Source: Pseudorasbora parva (lineage: Eukaryota > Chordata > Actinopteri > Cypriniformes > Gobionidae). From it: a stretch of 64,000 nucleotides of DNA. Position 1 is the stretch's first letter. Every line of letters starts with the position of its first letter. The stretch lies in NCBI RefSeq assembly GCF_024679245.1, contig NC_090187.1, positions 25,458,495 through 25,522,494 of the forward strand. Reading direction: 5' to 3'. Position numbers and translations under genes: made by a program. The notes under the pieces were generated by a model. The model was not told the origin of the DNA and made no database searches. It saw nothing but the letters and a program-made list of their open reading frames with translations. Below are positions 56,301-64,000 of this stretch, in pieces.

Positions 56301-59068
56301 TGTGACTGTCAGCGGTTCTGGTTCGTCTTCCATTTCAACTGTGTCCAGTTCTGTTGTGTCTTCCTTTTCAGTCTGTGATGAATTGTTCTCATCTTTTTCC
56401 ACCTCCTCTTCCTTATTTCCATCTTCTCCTTTATCTTCATTTTCTGCATGCTGTAGGACATCCTCAAACATCTTGTCAATTAGGGCGGAGGTGCTCAAAG
56501 ACCCAGCTTCTGTTAAAGAAATAAATGTGGCAAATATGACAAATATGGTAGGTTAAATTAAATCCAACAAATTCTAGGAAACACATTTACCTGTTGAAGT
56601 ATAAAGTTCTTCATTGGGGAAACGGATGTCCACAGTACATGGAGGTGTGGTGTCCAGACTTCCATCAAATACCTTACTGTCACCTTCACAGGAGCTGAAT
56701 TCAGTTCCCTTTAGCTCTTCCTGAAGAACAAACAGAAGTTGACACTAGGTTTTACCCTAGATTCACAGATTAAACAGTGCGAAATGTAAAAGCACAAAAC
56801 TCTGCTCTCCCCAAGTGAGTTTGTGCAAAAAATCCCTCTGCCCCAGTGACCATTAGCAAATACATGAAGATGAATATCAAAACCAAGGGTGAAAAAAAGA
56901 AAGATAAAACAACTAAAATAGAAACCGAAAAATCAAATACACTTCAACGATATGTCTCAAATACATGCTCACACTCCCGGGCTGTAATGGAGGCCACTGG
57001 AGTTTTCGAGTTTTCCTGTAAACCCAGGGAGAGGATGTAGATGGAGATGCCCTCTGGGAAAATGGAGATTACTTACTTTTGTTCTAAACTTCTAAATACC
57101 CAAGAACAAGACAAGATTCTACAAGGAGCACAAAAACATCATAACCTGATTGGCTCACCTCAGTAAGGGAAGAGTCAGACAGACTCCTCTTCAACCACAT
57201 GTTGTCTGCCACTGGCTGAACCTTCAATAAACGCAACTCATCCTCACGTGCCTGCATAAGAGAGAGATGGTCTTAGTAACAAACGATACAGAGCCTGCTC
57301 TTTTTTTCTGATTTGTTTCTGAAGGGTTGAATAGTCAGAAAAGGTGGGTGGAACAGATCTACCTGGCGGATACGGGAGGCCTCTTTACTGCTGGGTGTCA
57401 CTGCAGCGTTCAGCTGCTGTTGGATGCCATGCACAAAGCTGGAGAGATTGCGTGTGCAGGGGGTGGAGCGACCAGGGCTGTTCAGAGGAGTAGGAGTTTT
57501 GAAGCGTTGCAGGCGAGAGCTAAACTCTCCCTCGCCTTTCACAAAAATACACATTTAGAAATATAGCCACAAATAAAGAGCATCTTTGACATAATGCAGT
57601 AAATGAAGAAGCAGTTGAAATGAAGCCAGTGTGTAAGAAAATACTCACCAATGTGACAGATTGCTGAGGTCATGCCGTCGGTGCAACCCTCAGACCCGGG
57701 GTCAGACAGGCAGCGCTGGACTAATCCAGTCCCACCTCACCAAACAGAAAAAGGACAAATTATTACTAAATTTTGAAAAAATATATTACAAAACATACTT
57801 AAGAGCATATCAACAGCACAGTTCTAAACACAATGAGGCAATAAAATGAGCATGCGTTATAAAAAGAGAACAAATGGTAGTTGATAAATAACATTGGCAT
57901 TTTTTTTACTTTTTTCCTAGATCAAGATTTTACATTTTAATTCACATTTAAAGGAAAGTGCATTTTGTAGATTTAACTGGTCACCATTTCCACACCACAA
58001 TTGTTATTTACTTATTATTTTGCAGTTCCTTTAAATAGTCTTGTAGTGGGGCAAATTTCCTTTTAAAACAGATAGCGTCTATGCACTCAAAATACAAAGA
58101 GCATTATAATACTTAATTATTCAATAAAATAATTTAGGGCCATACAGTTCTTAAGTGTTAGATTTATAGAAAGGAATGTATATTAGATTTATAGAAAACA
58201 TGCTATTATCGAAAAGAACAACTAACACGATCAATGACTGTTTGCTTTTTTTGTGCGCCATTCTGAAATATCAAAAGATCAACAAGAAAGATAATTTGGA
58301 TTAAACATCTTTTAATAATCAGAGGATTGGCATCATAAAAAAATAACATTCTAAATATAGTATCCATTCCCAAATTTCTGCTGAACAGAACAAATAACAA
58401 ATGTAAGAAGTAAAAACCGTTTTACTTAATGATTCTACATAAGACGTATAAAACAAAATCAACTATTTTCAAGCTAAATTATTTAGAAATGAAATATCAA
58501 CTTGCAAGTTAAAAGACATGGGGTTTGACATGAAAAACTGAAGAAAACAAAATGTAAAAGTTAAAGTATTTGTAAGTTGGCAGAGTGTTTTTACAAAAGG
58601 ATAAATCTAAAATCTTACCATCTCGTCTCTGGCTGAGTTGCTGGACCCTGGAGCGGATGGAGGATATGGCTGGAGTGTCTGGTTTCACCTCTAGCTCTGC
58701 CAATCTCAAGCGTGTCCTGGCAGGGGATTTCGTGGGGTCCAGGTTCTCCTCTCCCCCTGCTGCCAACCGCCTTTTCTTCAACACATTTTCAAGTTCTGAA
58801 AAACATTTTGTAGCCTAATGGTTAAACTGACAATGTCACATAATCTGTGTATATAAACAATAAAGCTAAGCTGCAAATGAATGAACAAGCTGACAAATTA
58901 GATGTCTCAACAATTAATAAATAAATATACTCAAAAATGCTGTCTAGGTAGGCATTAGACCAGTTTGTGTGTATAGTGTGAAGGAGGTGTGAGGTTAACA
59001 CTAGTCTTACCACTAGAGGTTGAAGTGTTTTCTTCCAGTGGATCTCTTTGTCTCTTCTGATTTTCCAT
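44334..59068 (-). CDS. anln2: Anillin-family cytokinesis scaffold (paralogue without the canonical N-terminus)
   Basis: 23 coding exons give 905 aa. In order: 59068-59011, 58795-58619, 57720-57649, 57535-57363, 57251-57159, 57015-56965, 56720-56591, 56509-56064, 55712-55618, 55350-55221, 55140-54969, 54890-54726, 54633-54507, 54378-54330, 51847-51782, 51695-51663, 50161-50140, 50056-49947, 46685-46632, 46034-45948, 45563-45456, 45377-45241 and 44496-44334. Anillin hallmarks are SIRSRVQQLSQRR, LSPLSKSVEAVVTP, LYSIDAYR, CSDEEHGKGS, the anillin-homology region, and a C-terminal PH domain (GFLTMFEDVSGFGAWQRF, CWFSADTREERSDWMEKLNQ). Anillin links actin, myosin, RhoA and septins at the cleavage furrow. 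The usual N-terminal formin-binding start (MDPFTEKLLERT) is absent, so I favour the second fish anillin; the symbol is tentative. The upstream exon ending at 59602 is untranslated. Confidence 0.88.
46632..46685 (-). other. 54-nt in-frame exon inserted in the anillin-homology region
   Basis: A 54-nt block reading MKFEGKIRRLLGDEFQEK, with a CAG acceptor and a GTGTCA donor, both in phase 0. It lies between the exons ending PLDK and starting VPFLSPLEG. In human anillin these two parts are adjacent, so the exon can be included or skipped without changing frame. It may be an alternative cassette or a paralogue-specific addition. Confidence 0.6.
46890..47445 (+). repeat. LINE-like 3-prime tail
   Basis: Carries 'ccatcaagccctgatggagt', 'tggcttgctcagttggggac', 'gtgaagctgctctgaaacaa' and ends 'agcgctatataaataaagtt' with a TTGA short tandem. 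This ending is typical of abundant cyprinid non-LTR retroposons. No polymerase frame remains. It lies in the large anillin intron. Confidence 0.6.
48410..48965 (-). repeat. Dispersed repeat (family B, copy 2), uninterrupted
   Basis: The inverted partner of 27790-29260. It reads continuously through the point where copy 1 is broken by the TTAA element, with one TTAA at about 48730. The three short open frames over it are not conserved between the copies. Confidence 0.7.
50648..51249 (+). pseudogene. TTAA-flanked element carrying a decayed THAP-domain remnant
   Basis: TTAA at 50644-50647 and 51250-51253 flanks ends AGGGGTGAT and (inverted) AGAGGGTGC. From about 50895 one frame reads CTIPGCERTQSLHKLPSDP, then NEWLNFNEV, then FVCSLQITAESFVNKSQ. 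This is the C2CH layout of a THAP zinc finger (C-x4-C, LHKLP, W, C-x2-H). The last His is Gln here and the frame soon ends, so it is a relic of the DNA-binding end of a transposase (Kolobok- or P-type). Confidence 0.65.
52700..53560 (+). repeat. Probable L2-like tail in anillin intron
   Basis: The 3-prime part contains KAKLKTFFL-like coding text, then T-rich sequence, then 'gtgctatataaataaaatgt', the usual retroposon tail. The 5-prime part (52700-53100) has no recognised content. No anillin exon is seen between 51848 and 54329. Confidence 0.45.
53660..54295. repeat. Dispersed repeat starting 'taggggtgtgacgagaccct'
   Basis: The left end 'taggggtgtgacgagaccct' with a run of 'acgagacaagac' motifs, and the right end 'gattgctgcagccctaaaaa', are recurrent repeat sequences of fish. 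The ends are not clear inverted copies, so these may be two abutting repeats. Confidence 0.4.
58215..58580. repeat. Diverged direct duplicate, copy 1
   Basis: Pairs with 60455-60840 in the same orientation. Shared blocks include 'gccattctgaaatatcaaaa', 'gataatttggattaaacat' and 'cattcccaaatttctg'. Identity is high in blocks and lost between them. It lies in the anillin intron between coding exons 2 and 3. Confidence 0.65.
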
Positions 59069-59601
59069 CTTTTCACCTGACAGTAGAAAAACAGCTTTAA
59101 GTTCAACGAAAGTTAACAAAAGTAAAATTATACTTTAGAACTTTCCGCCCCCCAAAAATATATACATATATGGAGCAACTCCAAGAGAATTCCTAAAAAC
59201 AACATTGGCAAAACTCATAAATCAGCTGTATCTAAAAGCTAGGCAAGTTTTTTTTATATGAAATTCGAAAAATTCAGAAGTGTTACGTTACTAACTTTGT
59301 TTACATAGCGCCTGTACAACAATTTATTAGTTTAACTTCAAATCTTCATACCAACAACAATAAACTACGACAGTTGCTGTTCATAATCGATTACGGATAA
59401 ATCTAAAAAAATCGAAAATATGTTTTTCATATATCGCGAGTGTACAAGGCCAATGCACTGCTAGCAAGCAATCGTTGTTGAACATTGTTGAAAATACGAA
59501 ACCCAAAATGGTCGGAGTAGTAAAAAGTAAAAGCTATGGTGTGCATTTAAATATATTAAGTATTTTTTGTCGGTTTTATTGCTAAAATATATTTCTCTTA
59601 C

Positions 59602-59715
59602 CTCAGTAAACAAAAAACCGTGTCAAGAGTTGGTGGAGTTTTCAAACGTCTGTCAGCTGAGCTCAAGTCAGTCAAGCGTTTGAATTTCCGCGGGTGCTCC
59701 GCGCATGCGCAGAGC
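59602..59715 (-). promoter_or_regulatory. Anillin untranslated first exon and promoter region
   Basis: A GTAAGA donor at 59601-59600 closes an ATG-free exon that splices to 59076. The upstream sequence is the most CpG-rich of the area. TTTGAA hexamers occur at 59679-59684 on + and 59641-59646 on -. TTTGAA is the core of the CHR element used by cell-cycle genes, anillin among them, but the hexamer is short and this reading is inference. Confidence 0.45.
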
Positions 59716-59919
59716 ATCAGCTCAGGTCGCTCCGCAGAGCCCTCCGGTGGCCACTGGCCAGATGATCAACGGCGTTATGAAATGCAGCCCCGCCTCGATC
59801 TGCAGGCTGCAGCCAGGTGTACTTGGGTATTTACGGTATTTACATAATATTTGCGCAAATTTAAACAATAATACTTACATAAATGTACCTATTATCATGC
59901 ATGTCTATCATTAGATTTT

Positions 59920-60284
59920 GCACTTTGAGATTCTTGCACTTTGAGATTCTTTGGAATGAAAAGTGCGTTATAAATAAAATCTATTATTATTTATTATTAT
60001 TAGTTGTTATGTAACAATACATTGGGTTAAGCATTCAGCTTAATTCTCAATCTCATTAAAAATAAAAATCTACACAGCTGACTTCAAATGTCATTTCAAG
60101 ATACTAATAACTACAGAATTTATAACGTAGAGTAAAATGTATATTTTACTACTACTTTATATTTTATATATTCATTTTTTAATAAATTTTTATTGTTGTT
60201 TTGATATCTTTTACACACAAAAATTACAAAGACAACATTCAGCCATGCATTACAACAATAAGTAAAATCAAATAATAATAATTA

Positions 60285-60338
<54 letters not shown>
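59920..60338. repeat. Retroposon tail and (TA)n microsatellite in the anillin-pdp2 spacer
   Basis: A short retroposon tail ('aagtgcgttataaataaaat' with TTATTATT) lies at 59920-60003. A TA/TATG run of about 50 bp lies at 60285-60338. Nothing else is recognised between the anillin promoter and 60455. Confidence 0.7.
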
Positions 60339-60341
<3 letters not shown>

Positions 60342-60454
60342 GGTCAGTTACACTAAAGTGTAAATGATTATATTAATCATTTTGAGGTGTTTTTGCATAT
60401 TATTGAATAACCTTGTTCTTATCAGGCATAACACAATATTTCCATGCTCAGACA

Positions 60455-60840
60455 CAACAACATGACTTAAAGAGGCTGTGGTTGCTTCTTTCTTTGTGCC
60501 ATTCTGAAATACCAAAAGATTAATGAGATAATTTGGATTAAACATGTTTTAATTACCAGATAGGCTGAATATAACAATAATATATCATAAAAATACAAAG
60601 ACAAAATTATGCAGTGAAAATATATTATCCCATTTCAAAATTTCCAAAAGGTAAGTCTCTGAAGTCTGTCAATATAACAATAGACAAAAATAACAAAATA
60701 TGGTGCATTTTACTTCATAAATCTACATAAACCATGTAAAACACAAATAAAAAAATTTCTCAAGCAAAGTGATTTTGAAATACACTTCCAAGTAGATGTA
60801 ATGTTGACATAAAATGTAACGTATAATAAAACTTTCCATA
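60455..60840. repeat. Diverged direct duplicate, copy 2
   Basis: The partner of 58215-58580, about 2.2 kb away. It lies downstream of the pdp2 stop codon, possibly within the 3-prime UTR. Confidence 0.65.
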
Positions 60841-61504
60841 AAACTGGCCCCTATGACCTTCATACTTTGCACTTTAAATATTATCAGTTTAACCATTGCC
60901 AAGAATTTTGTTGTGGTACTTTGACACAACCTACATTCACTACAAAGTGCAAAGTGAAAATGTCTTCATATCATAAGCCATGACATCCTAGAAACAAATA
61001 AAGCAAATTCATGTTATTTTCAGGCTTGCACAACAATTCTATTATTCCAACTCTACTGTTGTGAAAAATTCACTTCAAAGACCACTTACTTGAACAGATA
61101 TAATGAAAGATTTTAGACATAAAATATAAAAAAAAAACCTAAAAAGAACACATTTACACTAATCAGAGACATAAAAAGATGTGAGGTATAAGGAAAACAG
61201 CATTAAATTTCAGAGATGCTTTTGATTAGTGCCTCAACTACATGGACAGATAAAGACTTTATCTAATGTACCTTCACATTTTTAACCTAGTTTCGTTTAA
61301 AATGAGTCACAGAATTCTACCCTTGTTTGCATTCATATTTTTCCAAAACAAAATGCAAAAATATGTCATAAACTCAAATTAAAGTCACCCTGTAGACACT
61401 GATACATTTTTTAAATGCATAAAAATGCATTCAAAAAATTCACAGCTGAATTTATATATTATATTATATAAATTTTATATATATATTTTTAATGTTGTTC
61501 TTTA

Positions 61505-63088
61505 TTAGTTATTAGTTTTGTTGAAGTTTGGGTTCAAGTAAATCACGGTGGCAGTGATGTCATCACGGTACATGCGTGCTAAATCACTAGGCAAAGCCAG
61601 CATGGTTGCCAGTCTCTCCTGGTCCATCTCCCCATACTCGTTTGTGCCCAGGGCATGGCGAATCAAGTGTGTGGCTCCATTTAAATCCAAAGCGGGTGTT
61701 GCCCTGGCCCGTCGCCGCAACAGCAGCTGCTGCATTTGTCCTAAGTTGAGCTGGCTGGCTGAAACCGGAGCCTGCAGATGAATACCTGTCATATGTTCTG
61801 CCACAAGCCTGACTGCCTCATCATTGCTCATCTCGTCCCAGAGACCATCAGAAGCCAAAATCAAAAATCGGTCCTGTGGCCGTAACTTATGGTAAGTGAC
61901 TTCTGGTGTGGCCTCCAAGTAAGGTGGGGTGAGATAATTAGGTGGAGCATACTGATAAAGATTCAACGCTTCTAAATCTGAGTCTTCATTCTCTAGAACA
62001 CTCTGCTGTAGCTCACGACTCCACTTAAAGCGCACATCACCAAACGCACGCAGTGGCATCAGAACCCCGAGCAGCCTGTCATCTACGATTACAGTTTGCC
62101 GTTCACTGGGCGGGTGCTGCTGCCATATCCGCTCGAGCTCGGTTACATTGGCAGCGTTGTGGTCTTGTGTGAGTGGAAGAGCGCTCCAGCTCCCGTCATC
62201 CTCCTGGACACCCAACACTGCCCGGCAGTCTCCTGCATTTGCAACATGCACACCCCCTAGTCCAATGTAAGCCACACAAGCTGTGCAACCAGCGAAGGCG
62301 GCCTGGATGGCCGTGTTCCGCATCAAGTCATTTGCGAGGTGCACTTGTGCCTCAAGGGAAAGATCCGTGTCCAGTCGCTGGAATGCATAGCTGAGAGCAT
62401 CAGCAGGGCGCATGCCGTCCCCGTGTTCTTCACTTGCCAAAAGCTCCTGCCAGTAAACACGCAAATGATTGACGTAGAGGGCTGCTGACTCCCTGTAGTT
62501 GTAGTCATTATGGTGCTTATACCACTGCAGGATGGGCGGCACGGGTCGTAAGGTTTCCATGGCGGCCTCTAGATCCTCCAGGACAGACTCTGCCATCATC
62601 GCAACAGCAATGTAATAAGGCAGGCGCTCGCTGACCGCTTGAGCACACGCATGTCCGCCATGTCCATCAAACACACCAAAAAGCATGCCACGAGTCTGCA
62701 AGCAGTGGGCGCTGCTGCGTCGGTCCTCTAATGGAGTGTTGGCTGAGAGCTGGTTACTCTCAAACCTCAGAACTGGACTAGGACCACCACGGCCATCAAA
62801 TTCTGGAATACGAACAGACTGCTCGTTAGCACGCAAAATAGCATTGATCTGCAGCCGGCTCAACTGGAAGTTCATTTCATGTCTTGGAGTGCACAGCGCG
62901 TTCTCTCCTTCCTGTCCTGAGCTTCCATCTGATCGACCACTACGAGAGGAGAAGCTCTGGGCTTGGGAAGAGAACAGACAGGTTCTAGACAGTGTATCAG
63001 GTAAAACATGCTGGCCGGCTGCAGAGAAACGGGACAGAAGTCGTCCGCCAGTGTAAAAGAGAAGTCTTGAATGCAAATAGCCAGACAT
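61505..63088 (-). CDS. pdp2: Pyruvate dehydrogenase phosphatase catalytic subunit, mitochondrial
   Basis: One coding exon of 527 aa. The exon begins at an acceptor (exon start 63129), and an untranslated exon ends at a GTATGT donor at 63608. The start chosen is MSGYLHSRLLFYTGGRLLSR, an Arg/Ser/Leu-rich mitochondrial presequence. Earlier in-frame text is intron and UTR. PP2C motifs are EDRR (121-124), FDGHGGHACAQ (140-150), NAGDCRAVLG, ASDGLWDEMS and YRDDIT, which hold the metal-binding aspartates. The enzyme removes phosphate from PDH E1-alpha and so reactivates the pyruvate dehydrogenase complex in the matrix. NEYGEM and the DLARMYRDDITATVIY ending favour PDP2 over PDP1, although PEFDG and QTRGML are PDP1-like. 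A single-exon coding region is normal for this family. Confidence 0.85.
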   Translation of the reverse strand: MSGYLHSRLLFYTGGRLLSRFSAAGQHVLPDTLSRTCLFSSQAQSFSSRSGRSDGSSGQEGENALCTPRHEMNFQLSRLQINAILRANEQSVRIPEFDGRGGPSPVLRFESNQLSANTPLEDRRSSAHCLQTRGMLFGVFDGHGGHACAQAVSERLPYYIAVAMMAESVLEDLEAAMETLRPVPPILQWYKHHNDYNYRESAALYVNHLRVYWQELLASEEHGDGMRPADALSYAFQRLDTDLSLEAQVHLANDLMRNTAIQAAFAGCTACVAYIGLGGVHVANAGDCRAVLGVQEDDGSWSALPLTQDHNAANVTELERIWQQHPPSERQTVIVDDRLLGVLMPLRAFGDVRFKWSRELQQSVLENEDSDLEALNLYQYAPPNYLTPPYLEATPEVTYHKLRPQDRFLILASDGLWDEMSNDEAVRLVAEHMTGIHLQAPVSASQLNLGQMQQLLLRRRARATPALDLNGATHLIRHALGTNEYGEMDQERLATMLALPSDLARMYRDDITATVIYLNPNFNKTNN

Positions 63089-63169
63089 TACTGCCTGGAT
63101 GCAGTGATTGAAGCAGTCTACACCAGCATCTGGGAAAACACAATGTGAGATCTCAGTATTTGGTAACAT

Positions 63170-64000
63170 ACAGTTTTAAATTGAAATCACAATAAATTAA
63201 TAGCAATACGTTGTGCATAGGTGCAGAAATAGAGGTTTTACAGGCTCACGTCAGTAAAGTAACCAACAATGATTATGAAAATCAATACACAACACAGTTA
63301 CTATTCCAACTCTTAAATCAAGCAAGACCTTAAAACTATAGATATGTCTGTAATGTTATAAATCTAACATCCACCAAATAAAATCTATATAGGCCTACGT
63401 ATAAACACAGTGTACTTCTAAACCATGATTTTACAGTGAAACTAGCTTTACAAGCTAGCATGCCGGCAAATATGATGGTTATTTTTACATTTAAATTATG
63501 TTTGTCTGCAGATTTGTGTAATTTAATACATATGCTGGAACTGTCAAAGAAACAATTGTCTCAAAGAGCAGCTTATATTATTGAAATGCTGAGTCAAAAA
63601 GACATACCTGACACCGCTCTCCGAGAGATCTTCTTCTGGTTTTCAGTTCCATCGCAGCAGGTTGCAACAATGCAGCTCCCATCGCCCCCTACAGTCCTGT
63701 GTGTTCTCAAAATTTCACAGATTCACTCTTTTTCTTTCGTTTTTAAACACTGTATTTTCATAACTAAACGTATATACACATACATATGCGTCCAAAATAA
63801 ATAATATAAAAATAAATCAATGCGATTTTATGAATTATGTGGTTTTCTCAAATCACGTGATTAAAAAAAAGCATAGAGCGGGAATATGATTTTCTTCCGT
63901 TGAAATGTCGTTAATCAATAAGTAAAATTAATGCGTGACCAGAAGGATTTTAACCCCTCTAGACTAATCAACATTAATAAAACATAAAAAATTCTTTAGG
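63170..64000. other. pdp2 upstream intron, untranslated exon and flank
   Basis: 63130-63607 is the intron before the coding exon. The untranslated exon starts upstream of 63608, probably around 63700. Beyond that the sequence is AT-rich and no gene is recognised to the window end. The 122-aa open frame on + across this region overlaps the exon on the wrong strand and has no family resemblance. Confidence 0.5.

Noticed and set aside
58206..60545. Short frames starting 'MAHKKSKQ' and 'MAQRKKQP' with acceptor-like sequence in the duplicated blocks
   Set aside because: The reading frames diverge and stop within a few codons, and no matching exons are nearby. Treated as non-coding duplicates.
62173..63056. 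Plus-strand frames of 73-123 aa over the phosphatase
   Set aside because: Antisense shadows of the single pdp2 coding exon.
61505..63088. Calling the phosphatase pdp1
   Set aside because: A few residues are PDP1-like, but the C-terminal half and the NEYGEM and DLARMYRDDITATVIY segments match PDP2 better. A tree would settle it; confidence stays moderate.

Overview
This is nuclear DNA of a ray-finned fish, almost certainly a cyprinid. The genes are split by GT-AG introns and their proteins match vertebrate families. The introns and spacers are AT-rich and packed with DNA-transposon debris of the kind typical of zebrafish and carp: short snapback elements, TTAA-flanked elements, L2-like LINE tails, a tRNA-derived SINE, and TC, GATA, AAT and TA microsatellites. 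Nothing prokaryotic or plasmid-like is present.

Layout from left to right. A secreted cholinesterase/carboxylesterase-family enzyme lies on + (2545-9091, 8 coding exons, 679 aa). A complete Tc1-like transposon with an open transposase follows (9230-10857). The two-exon bbs10 gene lies on - (13708-10957, 588 aa). A synaptotagmin lies on + (16212-19951, 8 coding exons, 416 aa). A four-transmembrane TMEM253-like protein lies on - (25254-21540, 7 exons, 216 aa). A repeat-dominated spacer follows (25.3-29.4 kb). A classical type I cadherin lies on - (41418-29423, 15 exons, 789 aa). An anillin paralogue lies on - (59068-44334, 23 coding exons, 905 aa). A pyruvate dehydrogenase phosphatase, probably pdp2, lies on - (63088-61505, 527 aa). 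I rebuilt the exon chains by hand from splice sites, and in every gene the reading frame closes across all exons, which is strong internal support. The genes are functionally unrelated (secreted hydrolase, cilium, vesicle fusion, adhesion, cytokinesis, mitochondrial metabolism). A carboxylesterase, a cadherin and PDP2 also lie close together on human 16q22.1, so part of the linkage may be ancient.

The most unusual DNA is at 32313-33331, in a cadherin intron. It is a 1,019-bp element that is one giant palindrome. It holds 20 ACTAGT sites alternating with GAGCTC-centred dyads on a repeat of about 43 bp. The sites mirror each other around position 32822 to within two bases, and the element is bounded by a perfect 8-bp duplication (AGCTTGTT), as hAT transposons make. 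It sits inside an older TTAA-type element. At least eight TTAA-flanked elements occur in the window, several nested. Two of the insertions can be proved from the window itself because an uninterrupted second copy of the host repeat is also present.
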